From an uncultured Pelagibacteraceae bacterium (lineage in GTDB: Bacteria; Pseudomonadota; Alphaproteobacteria; Pelagibacterales; Pelagibacteraceae), in the NCBI GenBank assembly GCA_902588315.1, contig CACIOP010000007.1, positions 1 to 64,000 on the forward strand: a stretch of 64,000 nucleotides of DNA, written 5' to 3'. The translations under genes and the position numbers were made by a program. The notes beneath the pieces are model-generated. The model saw only the letters and a program-made list of their open reading frames with translations. It was not told the DNA's origin and did no database searches. Numbering within the stretch: the first letter of the stretch is position 1; the number at the start of each line of letters is the position of its first letter. Shown here in pieces: positions 34,035 to 43,730 of the stretch.

Positions 34035-34319
34035 AAAAAATATTAAAAATTCACTGAGTAAAGACATAGATAATAAAAACATAATTAATAAAATTGAATA
34101 CATAAGAGTTATAACTCTATTTCTTTTTCTCCTTAGTCTAACAAAAGTTTTATCATCTAAATCTGAAATATCCCTTTCACCAACTACGGGATAGTCATAA
34201 CTCCATCGCCATGTAGATTGGCCTAATCTAGAGTCGAGACTGTTAAAATACCTTATCCATGCAAGAACATATTTTAATACTAGATACAAAATAATCATTA
34301 GTATTGAAGAAAGTAACAT
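34026..34319 (-). CDS. Small membrane protein, unknown function
   Basis: 97 aa, two TM segments; ends tail-to-tail with the preceding gene. Confidence 0.6.
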   Translation of the reverse strand: MLLSSILMIILYLVLKYVLAWIRYFNSLDSRLGQSTWRWSYDYPVVGERDISDLDDKTFVRLRRKRNRVITLMYSILLIMFLLSMSLLSEFLIFFLT

Positions 34320-34349
34320 TCTTAATAGTACTTAATTATGTATGATAAT

Positions 34350-35537
34350 TTAATTGATATTTTTGGCTCTTTTTCTTGCGATTAACTGTGTAAGAGCATC
34401 AACCATGGTATCTGAGGCCTTAAATATTTCATTATTTTTAAACTCATGAGAAATATTTTTTTCTGGATTAGTTTTGTCTTCAATAACTATTCCTTCATCT
34501 GGTGAATTATTTTTTATATAAATTAATAATAGCCATTCATCATCTGAGGCTTCATCCCATTTAACAAATATTTCTCCTGTTTCAAATCTTCTGTCTATAC
34601 ATCTAAAGATAGACATATGTCTTGTTATGTGTCTTTTGTTTAACTGAAAGACTAAACTACTAGCACTTCTGTAAAAACTTTCGAGAGCAAACTCAATTTT
34701 TTGTCTAGCTAAAGTATATTCTTTTTCTTTTTGTAAAAGTGTTTCTCTATCTTCATCTCCTTGAATTTTTACTCCTAAGGCCTCTACTCTTTCCCTAATC
34801 TTTTGATCTCTAATAATTCGGTATTTTTCTTTTAGTTTTTCTATTCTTTGTTGTAAGCCAGCATAATCCTCTCTCTTTTCTCTTAAAGAAATTTTTTCTA
34901 ATTTCTCTAATTCTTTAACCTCTCTAACTCTAAATTTTTCAATTTGCTTATCTAATTTTAATTGTTGTAAAAATTTCTTTTGTTTTTCTGCTTGTTCAAT
35001 TCTTAAAAGAGCCTGTTCTTTTCTTAAGAATAATTTTATTTCTTTTGTTCTTTGTTTTTCTAATCTAATTTCATCCTTTAAAGCTTGTTCTTTTAATTTA
35101 ACTTTTAATTCAGCCTCTTTTTGTTTTTCTTTTGCAATTTCGATCTTTTCTAACCTTTCTTGTTCTTGTTTTTCTAATTTTAATCTTCTTGCTTCATCTT
35201 TTTTTAGAATTTTATACTGTGAAATTGTGTCTGCTATTTTATCAAAAAATGCTTGAATATATTTTTCAAAACCGAAATTTAATCTAAACTTAAATTCAGG
35301 CTTTAGAGAATTTTGAAAGTTAACTAACTTTAAAAGAAAATCTGGTTTCTTTGGTGATGTAGATTTATATTTTTTTATTACTTTTTTAGATTTTTTAACT
35401 TTTCTATTTTTAGAATTTTTTTTTTGTCTTACCTTAACTTTTTTAATGATGCTTTTCTTGATCTTTTTTAGAGCTTTTTTAATTTTTTTTTTATTTTTGG
35501 AAAAATTTTTTTTTATTTTTTTTTTCTTTTTTTTCAT
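34350..35537 (-). CDS. Lysine-rich coiled-coil protein of unknown function
   Basis: About 65 residue Lys-rich N-terminus, long E/K/Q coiled coil, globular C-terminal domain (FYRSASSLVFQLNKRHITRHMSIFRCIDRRFETGEIFVKWDEA). Confidence 0.75.
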   Translation of the reverse strand: MKKKKKKIKKNFSKNKKKIKKALKKIKKSIIKKVKVRQKKNSKNRKVKKSKKVIKKYKSTSPKKPDFLLKLVNFQNSLKPEFKFRLNFGFEKYIQAFFDKIADTISQYKILKKDEARRLKLEKQEQERLEKIEIAKEKQKEAELKVKLKEQALKDEIRLEKQRTKEIKLFLRKEQALLRIEQAEKQKKFLQQLKLDKQIEKFRVREVKELEKLEKISLREKREDYAGLQQRIEKLKEKYRIIRDQKIRERVEALGVKIQGDEDRETLLQKEKEYTLARQKIEFALESFYRSASSLVFQLNKRHITRHMSIFRCIDRRFETGEIFVKWDEASDDEWLLLIYIKNNSPDEGIVIEDKTNPEKNISHEFKNNEIFKASDTMVDALTQLIARKRAKNIN

Positions 35538-35564
35538 TTTAGGAAATTTATATTTATCAATAAT

Positions 35565-36755
35565 TTATTGATAAATATAGTCTCTTGTAACTGGTGTTGA
35601 AGAATAATTTTTTATTAATTGAAATTGATATACAACTTGATCACCCCATTTAAATGCCATCTCACAACCTGCAAGATAAAATTCCCACATTCTAAAAAAT
35701 TTTTCATCAAACATTTCAATTATTTTTTCTTTGTTTTTGAGACAATTTTCTTTCCAATGTCTTAAAGTGTGCATGTAATGTAGCCTTAAAACTTCAATAT
35801 CTGCAACGATTAATCCCGACTTTTCTATATGTGGACTTACCTCACTCAAGCTTGGTGTATATCCACCAGGAAAAATATATTTCGTAATCCACGGATGTGG
35901 ATCTCGAGGTGGATTTACTGACCCTATAGTATGAATCAATGAAACTCCATCATCTTTCAAAAGTTTTTCAACTTGTGAAAAAAATTTTCTATAAAATTTT
36001 CTTCCTACATGCTCAAACATTCCAACACTTACGATTCTATCGAATTTTTCATCTAGCTCCCTATAATCCATAAGTTTAAAGTGTAACTGATTTTCTAAAT
36101 TAAGTTCTTTTGCTCTTTTTTTACAATAATTAAATTGATTTTCAGAAAGGGTGATACCTGTGACTTCACAATTTGCACTCTTTGCTATATCAGTTGCAAG
36201 CGATCCCCATCCGCATCCGATATCTAAGACTTTTTGATTAGGCTTTATATTGAGTTTTTTTATAATATGTTGAATTTTATTATTTTGTGCTGTTTCAAGC
36301 GTGTCTGTTTCGTTTTTAAAGTACGCACATGAATATTGTCTTTTAGGATCCAAAAATAAATCATAAAGATCATCTGAAATATCATAATGATGCGAAACGT
36401 TCATTTTTGATTTTTTTATAAAATTAAAATTAGTAAAATATCTGTAAGAACCTCTTAATTTATTAATTAAAGAACTGAAAAAATTTAACTCTCCTCTTCC
36501 AAAATTCATTAAGGAAAGATCTAAAAAATCTGTTAGCGTTCCGTTTTCTATAATTATTTCACCATCTGTATAAGCTTCACCAAAATATAAATCGGGATGA
36601 AATAATAATTTATAATGGAGGTTTTTATTTAATATTTTTAGCTTAATAGGGTTTTCACTTTTTGGATTACCAATAATATAGCTTTTAGAATTAGCATCAA
36701 TTAAGATAAATCCATCTTTTTTAAAAACATTATTTAAAAATCTAGCCAGTTGCAT
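35565..36755 (-). CDS. cfa: Cyclopropane-fatty-acyl-phospholipid synthase family
   Basis: VSHHYDISDDLYDLFLDPKRQYSCAYF, VLDIGCGWGSLATDIAK, GMFEHVGRKFYRKFF. Confidence 0.94.
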   Translation of the reverse strand: MQLARFLNNVFKKDGFILIDANSKSYIIGNPKSENPIKLKILNKNLHYKLLFHPDLYFGEAYTDGEIIIENGTLTDFLDLSLMNFGRGELNFFSSLINKLRGSYRYFTNFNFIKKSKMNVSHHYDISDDLYDLFLDPKRQYSCAYFKNETDTLETAQNNKIQHIIKKLNIKPNQKVLDIGCGWGSLATDIAKSANCEVTGITLSENQFNYCKKRAKELNLENQLHFKLMDYRELDEKFDRIVSVGMFEHVGRKFYRKFFSQVEKLLKDDGVSLIHTIGSVNPPRDPHPWITKYIFPGGYTPSLSEVSPHIEKSGLIVADIEVLRLHYMHTLRHWKENCLKNKEKIIEMFDEKFFRMWEFYLAGCEMAFKWGDQVVYQFQLIKNYSSTPVTRDYIYQ

Positions 36756-37640
36756 CTAAGCCGCCTTATTATTTTTTAATGAAAAATTTAATTTCTCTAA
36801 ATTATTGATTAAATCTGACTCATCTCTAGTATTTAAAATACTAAGTGGTGGTAAAAGATTTTTATAATATGTTTCTTTTTTACTAAAGTACGTATGTAAA
36901 CCTGAAATTAAATTATATTTTTCAAATTCAGCTCTTACTTCACAAAGATTTTGGTTTACTGTCTGTTCATTTCCATCATTAAAATCATCGTATACCTTTC
37001 TTGCCAGTGAAGAAGTAGCATTGCATGTAGCTGTGATAATTCCTGAACATCCTAATTGAAGTCCTTTAAATAATTTAGATTCTGATCCAGGTAAAACTGA
37101 AAAATCGTCAATTTTTAGATTTTCAAAAAGATTGTAAGAACTATCTTTTACTCCAATAATATTTTTTGGATATTTTTTTACTAACTCTTCAATACATTCA
37201 ATACTAAACTTATAACCACAGAGTTTTTCAAAATTATATAGTACTATTTCACAACCAGAAATTACCTCTACTATTTTGCTATAAAATTCTATTACTTCTT
37301 TATCTCCATATTTATAGTAAGCAGGCGGCATAATTAAGAATCTATTAAAACCTAAAGATTTAGAAACTCTCATTAAATTAATTGTTTCACCTAAAGAATT
37401 TAAACCCGTGCCTATAATATATTTTTCTTTGTGTTTGCTTGAAGTCAGATGATTTAATAAATTAATTTTTTCTGAGACAGGTATAAGTTGAGCCTGCCCT
37501 GTACTTCCAAATATAGCTGCTCCGTGACAACCATTGTCTATAACCATTTCTGCGTGTAGAATGGTTTTTTTAATATCAAGTGTCAAATCATCATTTAAGA
37601 TCGACATTGAGGCCGCATAAATGCCTTTAATTTTACTCAT
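36756..37640 (-). CDS. Dihydrodipicolinate synthase/NAL family aldolase (not necessarily DapA)
   Basis: GCHGAAIFGSTGQAQLIPVSEK, YNFEKLCGYKFS, IIGVKDSSYN. Confidence 0.82.
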   Translation of the reverse strand: MSKIKGIYAASMSILNDDLTLDIKKTILHAEMVIDNGCHGAAIFGSTGQAQLIPVSEKINLLNHLTSSKHKEKYIIGTGLNSLGETINLMRVSKSLGFNRFLIMPPAYYKYGDKEVIEFYSKIVEVISGCEIVLYNFEKLCGYKFSIECIEELVKKYPKNIIGVKDSSYNLFENLKIDDFSVLPGSESKLFKGLQLGCSGIITATCNATSSLARKVYDDFNDGNEQTVNQNLCEVRAEFEKYNLISGLHTYFSKKETYYKNLLPPLSILNTRDESDLINNLEKLNFSLKNNKAA

Positions 37641-37689
37641 AATAAAAATTTATATAAAAATATTAATTAGTAAAGTTTATAAATTAACT

Positions 37690-38652
37690 ATGAAAATATT
37701 AGCTATTCAAAACAGGATGGGCATAGGTGATACGGTAATTTTTCTGCCTTTTATTAAAGCCATTTCAAAAAAATTTGGAGCACCTGTTAGTTTATTGGTT
37801 AAAGAAAATTCAAAAGCGAACGAGTTTTTAAATCAAACAAATTATATTGATGAAATAATTCACTTAGAAAGAGATAATAAAATAAATCAAAAACATGATG
37901 GTTTCAAAGGATTTTTCAAATTAGTAAGCGATATAAAAAAATATAATTTCGATAAAGTTTTTATATTCAATTCTTCTTTGAGATATAACTTAATTTCAAG
38001 ATTGGCAGGAATTAAAGAAGTATTTCAATACCCGTTATTTGAAAAACAAAATCAACACATCACTGAGCCGGCTAAAGCTATAATAAAAAAATATTTAGAT
38101 ATCGAAATTATTGATAATCCAGAAATTCAAATTGATAATAGTTTAGTTAAAAAAACAGCAGTAAACTTTAAAATTAATAATGATGAGCTTAATGTTTTGT
38201 TGGGTGTTGGCGGTTCAGGTCCAACAAAAAGAATACCATCAAAAACTTTTCTAGACGTAATGGAAAAATTAGAAGCTTTTAAAAAATGTAGATTTTTTTT
38301 AGCTACAGGTAAAAATGAAGATGAGCAAAAAATCTTAATGGAAATATTAGATACAAAATTTAAAGAAAAATGTGTTGCCCTAGACAATCTTAGTATAAAA
38401 GAAATTTTACCTGTTATTAAAAATTGTAATGTTGCAATATGTAATGATACAAGTTTCTCACATCTATCTTCAGCATTAGGAATTAAAACAATTACACTAA
38501 TGGCAGATACTCCATTAATTTATGGTTCTTACAACAAAAATATGTATCCAATTATTCCTGATGGAGAAACAACAGTTTCTCACAATACTGGTGGTAAAGA
38601 CAAAATTAATCCAGATAAAATCTACGAAAAACTATTATCAATAATTAATTAA
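37690..38652 (+). CDS. Glycosyltransferase family 9 (heptosyltransferase-like)
   Basis: MKILAIQNRMGIGDTVIFLPFIKAI start at 37690; CNDTSFSHLSSALGIKTITLM. Confidence 0.85.
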   Translation: MKILAIQNRMGIGDTVIFLPFIKAISKKFGAPVSLLVKENSKANEFLNQTNYIDEIIHLERDNKINQKHDGFKGFFKLVSDIKKYNFDKVFIFNSSLRYNLISRLAGIKEVFQYPLFEKQNQHITEPAKAIIKKYLDIEIIDNPEIQIDNSLVKKTAVNFKINNDELNVLLGVGGSGPTKRIPSKTFLDVMEKLEAFKKCRFFLATGKNEDEQKILMEILDTKFKEKCVALDNLSIKEILPVIKNCNVAICNDTSFSHLSSALGIKTITLMADTPLIYGSYNKNMYPIIPDGETTVSHNTGGKDKINPDKIYEKLLSIIN

Positions 38653-39182
38653 GAAATATCTTTAAGAACTATCTCTTTTGCTTCATTAACAATAGCTGAT
38701 AATCTTGAGGTTTCTGGAGAAATATCGGGGTGAATTTTTTTTTGAATTTTTTGGTAAGCTTTATTTAGAGCTTCTTTAGTTGGTTTTTTATTAATGTCTA
38801 AATTTAAAATCTTATATGCCTCAGATATTGATAATGATGACGAGTTATTATTTTGATATTGATTAAAAGAAAATCTTCCAGAATTTCTTAAGGTTTGAAT
38901 AAGCCTATAAAGAGAAAGCAATTGAAACAATGATAAACCTTTAAGTTTAACTAGAGCAAGGCTTGCAAGAGTTAATGGCAATGTGAGTAGAAATTTTCCA
39001 CCAATAGCAAATAAAACTGCTAATAAAGCCAATAATAAAATTGTAATCAGCCTAACTCCTTTTGACATTTTTTTTGGAGAAATATTTGACCACCATCTTA
39101 ATAAAAAATATAAGATGACTAAAATTACAAGTAGATAAATAATAATATTCATATATTTCCTTATTAGATGAAAGTACCACAA
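38649..39182 (-). CDS. Membrane-anchored DnaJ-domain protein
   Basis: N-terminal TM segments; C-terminal SISEAYKILNLDINKKPTKEALNKAYQKIQKKIHPD J-domain. Confidence 0.82.
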   Translation of the reverse strand: MWYFHLIRKYMNIIIYLLVILVILYFLLRWWSNISPKKMSKGVRLITILLLALLAVLFAIGGKFLLTLPLTLASLALVKLKGLSLFQLLSLYRLIQTLRNSGRFSFNQYQNNNSSSLSISEAYKILNLDINKKPTKEALNKAYQKIQKKIHPDISPETSRLSAIVNEAKEIVLKDIS

Positions 39183-41252
39183 CTTAAAAAAAAACTAGAG
39201 ATAAAAACTTGTCACAATATTGATTGGGAAGACAATTATAGCTGGATTCATCAAAAAGATATTTTAGAAGTCCTAAAAGATAAAAGCAAGTTAGATCCTG
39301 ATGTGAAAAAATATTTAGAAGACGAAAATGCTTACACAGATCATCATTTAAAAGATACAAAAGATATTCAAAAAAAATTATTCGATGAAATTAAAGGAAG
39401 AATTAAATTAGAAGATGAATCTTTGCCCTATAAAGATCATACGTACGAATATTGGACTAAAACTACAGCAAAAGGAAATTATTCCATAAAACTTAGAAAA
39501 AAAATTGGTTCAGAAAATATTGAGGAAATATGGAATGGAGATAAAGAAAAAGAAAAACTTAAAACTGAATATTTTGGGGTTGGAGATTTAGAAGTAAGTA
39601 ACAATGATAAATATCTAGGATACTCTTTAGATATTAAAGGATCTGAATATTATACAATTTATTTAAGAGATATAAAAACAAACAAAATTATTTCAAAAGA
39701 AATTGCAGAAACATCAGGGGGGATAACATTTAGTTTGGATGATAAATATATTTTTTATTCTAAACTTGATGAAAATCATAGAGCAAGAACAATATACAGG
39801 CACAGAATAGGTGATTTTGAGGGCAAAGATGAATTAATATTTGAGGAGAAAAGCGAGGCTTTTACAGTAGGAATTGGAAAAAGCTCAGATGAAAAATATT
39901 TTTTTATAAATACTTCTGACCATAATACTTCGGAGCAATATTACTTTAAATCAGGTGAATTAAGTCCATCTCCAAAACTTATTATTAAAAGAGAAAGAGG
40001 TGTTTTGTATTCTGTTAATTCATGGGATGATAAATTTTATAATCATACAAATAAAAATGCTGAAGACTTTAAAATTGATATTTGTGACAATTTAGAAAAT
40101 CAAAATTGGCAAACATATATTCCAGCAAAAGATGAAGTTTTAATTGGTGGATTAACATTTCTTAAAGATTGGATTATTCGTGGTGAAACATCAGATGCAC
40201 TAGATAAATTATTTGTCAAAAATATTTCTACAAATGTAGAAGAAGAATTGGTTTTTTCTGATGAATCTGTTTATGTTCCAGGAGTAAGCTTAACCCAAAA
40301 AGATAGAAATACTGATGAAATTCATTTAGGATATTCATCACCTAAAACTCCTTCTAGAGTATTTAAATATAATTTAGCAACAAAATCTAAAGAACTTGTT
40401 AAAGAACAAGAAATCCCATCTGGTCATAATAGAGATGACTATATTGTTGAGAGAGTTGAGTTTAAATCTCATGATGGGAGGATGGTTCCATTAACAATTA
40501 CTAGACACAAAAAAACAAAAATTGATGGGTCTGCAAATGTTTTATTGTATGGATATGGGTCTTATGGAAATTCTATGTCCCCAAGTTTTTCTTCTACAAG
40601 ATTAAGTCTTATCAATAGAGATATAATTTGGGCCACAGCCCATATCAGAGGTGGTATGGAAAAAGGTATGAAGTGGTGGAAAGAGGGAAAATTAACAAAC
40701 AAAAAAAATACTTTTGAAGATTATATTTACGCAGCAAAATATTTGATCGAAAAGAATTATACGTCAAAAGGAAATATTATTGGAATGGGTGGATCAGCCG
40801 GAGGATTATTAATGGGAGCTGTAGTCAATCAATCTCCTGAATTATTTTTAGGAATTATAATGGCTGTTCCTTTTGTGGATTCTTTAACAACAAATCTTGA
40901 TCATTCTTTGCCTTTAACCGTGGGAGAATTTGACGAATTTGGAAATGCAAAAGAAAATAAAGAACACTTTGATTATATTTTTTCATATGCGCCCTACAAC
41001 AATATTAAAAAAATGGATTATCCACATATTTTTATTACAACAAGTTTAAGTGATAATAGAGTTTTATTTGATGAACCTGCAAAGTTCACAGCAAAACTTA
41101 GAGACTACAAAACAGATAATAATTTACTTCTTTTAAAAACCGAAATGAATGCTGGTCATGGTGGAAAATCAGGAAGAGATGGCGCAATAGAAGAAATTGC
41201 TATTGACTATGCATTTGCATTAAAAATATCAAAAAAAATTGGTACACTTTAA
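39168..41252 (+). CDS. S9A prolyl oligopeptidase family (oligopeptidase B-like)
   Basis: GGSAGGLLMGAVVNQSPELF serine motif, GSYGNSMSPSFSSTRLSLINRDIIWATAHIRGG, NAGHGGKSGR His. Confidence 0.93.
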   Translation: MKVPQLKKKLEIKTCHNIDWEDNYSWIHQKDILEVLKDKSKLDPDVKKYLEDENAYTDHHLKDTKDIQKKLFDEIKGRIKLEDESLPYKDHTYEYWTKTTAKGNYSIKLRKKIGSENIEEIWNGDKEKEKLKTEYFGVGDLEVSNNDKYLGYSLDIKGSEYYTIYLRDIKTNKIISKEIAETSGGITFSLDDKYIFYSKLDENHRARTIYRHRIGDFEGKDELIFEEKSEAFTVGIGKSSDEKYFFINTSDHNTSEQYYFKSGELSPSPKLIIKRERGVLYSVNSWDDKFYNHTNKNAEDFKIDICDNLENQNWQTYIPAKDEVLIGGLTFLKDWIIRGETSDALDKLFVKNISTNVEEELVFSDESVYVPGVSLTQKDRNTDEIHLGYSSPKTPSRVFKYNLATKSKELVKEQEIPSGHNRDDYIVERVEFKSHDGRMVPLTITRHKKTKIDGSANVLLYGYGSYGNSMSPSFSSTRLSLINRDIIWATAHIRGGMEKGMKWWKEGKLTNKKNTFEDYIYAAKYLIEKNYTSKGNIIGMGGSAGGLLMGAVVNQSPELFLGIIMAVPFVDSLTTNLDHSLPLTVGEFDEFGNAKENKEHFDYIFSYAPYNNIKKMDYPHIFITTSLSDNRVLFDEPAKFTAKLRDYKTDNNLLLLKTEMNAGHGGKSGRDGAIEEIAIDYAFALKISKKIGTL

Positions 41253-41254
41253 AT

Positions 41255-41282
41255 CTTGAAAAAAACAAATTAATTCCCATAT
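41255..41282 (+). promoter_or_regulatory. Candidate sigma-32 (RpoH) promoter of hsp20
   Basis: CTTGAAAA at 41255, 17 nt after CTTG, CCCATAT at 41276-41282; close to CTTGAAA-N-CCCATNT. Confidence 0.72.
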
Positions 41283-41296
41283 AAACTTAGTAGGTC

Positions 41297-41347
41297 GCCT
41301 AATGGGGCTTACATAAATAAACTTGCTTAACAAAGGAGGATATTATG
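41297..41347 (+). promoter_or_regulatory. Candidate ROSE-like RNA thermometer in hsp20 5' leader
   Basis: Hairpin GCCU-AAUG-GGGC (41297-41308), then CUUGCUU (41322-41328)-AACA-AAGGAGG (41333-41339), pairing the SD with an internal G.G opposition. Confidence 0.55.
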
Positions 41348-41791
41348 ACAAGTAAGGATCTATCTATATTTAACTCACTTAGACCTTTTTCAATTGGTTT
41401 TGACGACATGTTCGACCAATTTGAAAATATGTTGGGAAATGGAAATTTGACGATGCAGTCAAATTATCCACCATACAACATCCGAAAGACAGGTAAAGAC
41501 AACTATGCAATTGAGGTAGCATTGGCTGGCTTTAGCAAAAAAGACGTTGAGGTTGAGTTCGAGGACAATTTATTAACAGTAAGAACAAAACAAGTTAATA
41601 AGTCTGAGGACAGTGATGTTAATGGAGAAATTATTCATAAAGGTATTTCTCAAAGACAATTTGCAAGATCATTCACTATTGCTGATGATGTAAAAGTTAA
41701 TAGTGCTGAACTTAAAGACGGTCTTTTAACAATATCTTGTGAAAGAATAATTCCAGAACATAAAAAAAAGAAGCTTATTGAAATTAAATAA
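41345..41791 (+). CDS. Small heat shock protein Hsp20 (IbpA-like)
   Basis: RPFSIGFDDMFDQFENM, YPPYNIRKTGKDNYAIEVALAGFSKKDVEVEFEDNLLTV alpha-crystallin domain. Confidence 0.96.
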   Translation: MTSKDLSIFNSLRPFSIGFDDMFDQFENMLGNGNLTMQSNYPPYNIRKTGKDNYAIEVALAGFSKKDVEVEFEDNLLTVRTKQVNKSEDSDVNGEIIHKGISQRQFARSFTIADDVKVNSAELKDGLLTISCERIIPEHKKKKLIEIK

Positions 41792-41804
41792 GTCTTAAAC
41801 CTTG

Positions 41805-41828
41805 CTTGTGGGGATTTCTCCCCACAAG
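41805..41828. terminator. Strong hairpin between convergent hsp20 and NCS2 permease genes
   Basis: CTTGTGGGGA-TTTC-TCCCCACAAG perfect 10-bp stem; little T-tract so termination type uncertain. Confidence 0.65.
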
Positions 41829-41838
41829 TTTAAATTAG

Positions 41839-43161
41839 TTATTTCTTTGCCATTATAGCATTCAAAGCAAATGCTAATAATCCAGCAGGTATAAGTCCAG
41901 TTGTTAACAGTAGTTTTAAACTTATTCCAAAATCTGGAATATTTTTCACAAAGTCTGGTAACAATGACATCCCAATTCCAAAAGACAAAGAAAGAGCTAA
42001 GATTAATAAATTTCTTTGATCCATTTCTGCCCTTGAAATTAATTTAATACCAGCAGCTACAATCATACCAAACATAATGATTGCTGCTCCACCAATCACA
42101 GACTCTGGCATTGCAGCGATTATTCCACCTAATTTTGGAAATAATCCCATTAGAACTAAAACTATTCCTGCAATAGTTCCAACGTGCCTACTTACAACAC
42201 CTGTAAACGCAACTAGTCCAGCATTTTGTGAATAGGATGTATTTGGCATCGCATTAAATATTGCACCAAATGCAGTACCAACACCATCTGCCATAATTCC
42301 ACCTGATATTTCTTTATCTGTTGCTTCTCGTTTAGCACCACCCATTGTCGTAGCACTTATATCTCCAATTGTTTCAATTGTTGTAACAACTGACATAAAT
42401 AACATTAGAATTATTGCACCAGGTACAAAATCAATTCCATATTGAAGTGGCATTGGAAACGCAAACCATGCTGCAGATGCAATTTTGCCGTAGTTTACCA
42501 TTCCTAATGCTGCTGCAACTATGAAGCCAGCTACTATTCCAATCAAAATTGAGGCTGCAGAGGCCATTCCTTTACCTCTTAGATTAAAAAAGATAGCAAC
42601 TATGAACACTGAAGCGGCAACCGTTAAATGATTTGCATTTGCAAAGATTTCAGGTTTGTTGTTCATTAACCATCCACCTCCACCAGCATACATAAAACCA
42701 ACTTTAAGCAAACTAAATCCAATCATTAGTACAACTATACCAGTAACTAATGGTGGGAAGAGATGTCTTATTGGTTTTAAAACTTTTCCAATAAAAATTT
42801 GAAAAATTCCTCCAATGAACGCTGCTGTAAATACCGCACCTAATCCTGCTGCTTTAAATGGTAGCATGATTGGTATAAACGCAAAACTTGTTCCTTGAAC
42901 AATAGGAAGTCTTGCACCAATTTCTTTGTATCCAACTGTTTGGATAATTGTTGCAACTCCCGCAACAAACAAAGCCATTTGTATCAAAAATATTTTTTGT
43001 TCAGGCGTTTGACCAAAAACTCCAGCCACAATTATAGGAACAGTTATATTACCAGCAAACATTGCTAGTACGTGCTGAATTCCTAAAGGTATGGATTTAT
43101 TTAATGGAAGTTTTTTATCCGGACTGTTTGTAGAGCCCACTTTTGTTTTTCTTGAAGCCAT
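41839..43161 (-). CDS. NCS2 family xanthine/uric acid permease
   Basis: SIPLGIQHVLAMFAGNITVPIIVAG, VQGTSFAFIPIM, NTSYSQNAGLVAFTGVVSRHVG. Confidence 0.9.
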   Translation of the reverse strand: MASRKTKVGSTNSPDKKLPLNKSIPLGIQHVLAMFAGNITVPIIVAGVFGQTPEQKIFLIQMALFVAGVATIIQTVGYKEIGARLPIVQGTSFAFIPIMLPFKAAGLGAVFTAAFIGGIFQIFIGKVLKPIRHLFPPLVTGIVVLMIGFSLLKVGFMYAGGGGWLMNNKPEIFANANHLTVAASVFIVAIFFNLRGKGMASAASILIGIVAGFIVAAALGMVNYGKIASAAWFAFPMPLQYGIDFVPGAIILMLFMSVVTTIETIGDISATTMGGAKREATDKEISGGIMADGVGTAFGAIFNAMPNTSYSQNAGLVAFTGVVSRHVGTIAGIVLVLMGLFPKLGGIIAAMPESVIGGAAIIMFGMIVAAGIKLISRAEMDQRNLLILALSLSFGIGMSLLPDFVKNIPDFGISLKLLLTTGLIPAGLLAFALNAIMAKK

Positions 43162-43298
43162 ATAACCTCCGTCGTTAACTAAATAGACGTTACATTATTG
43201 GCTATGAATTAATATAAGAAAACTGTTTAGTTTAGAACAACTCCACTTTAGATAGTAAAAAAAACCTATAATGAGCAGATTTATTTAAATTAATAAAT

Positions 43299-43604
43299 TT
43301 AAAAGCAACCGTTTGAAACAAAACCCACAACTATATTTTCTGAATTTATTTCAAACCTACGTTCACATGGAACAAGGTATTTTTTACTATTATAAACTAG
43401 CTCAAAATTCCCTTTAGCATTTTTAAAGTCTTCGTCTGGTTTTCCAAGCTCCATCTGAAGTTCACTAGCTGATTTCCCAAGAAATTTACTTAATTTTTCA
43501 TTTTCCTTTTCAACAATAGCATCTGTTTTATCTTTAACGGTTTGGCACCCTGAAAAAAAAATTAATATAATTACAAGACTTATTAAAGATTTTAATTTTG
43601 ACAT
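43299..43604 (-). CDS. Putative lipoprotein
   Basis: Signal peptide with lipobox IFFSGC; small domain with SASELQMELGKPD. Confidence 0.7.
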   Translation of the reverse strand: MSKLKSLISLVIILIFFSGCQTVKDKTDAIVEKENEKLSKFLGKSASELQMELGKPDEDFKNAKGNFELVYNSKKYLVPCERRFEINSENIVVGFVSNGCF

Positions 43605-43730
43605 AAGTTTAAATTAACATTTTTTGTTTCATAAATTATTAACTTTTAAGTTGTATAAATAATTTATTTCTTATTACTTTTAAGTTTAATTATAGTAACA
43701 ATTGTGTTCTTTATTTGATGGTTCAAGCGT

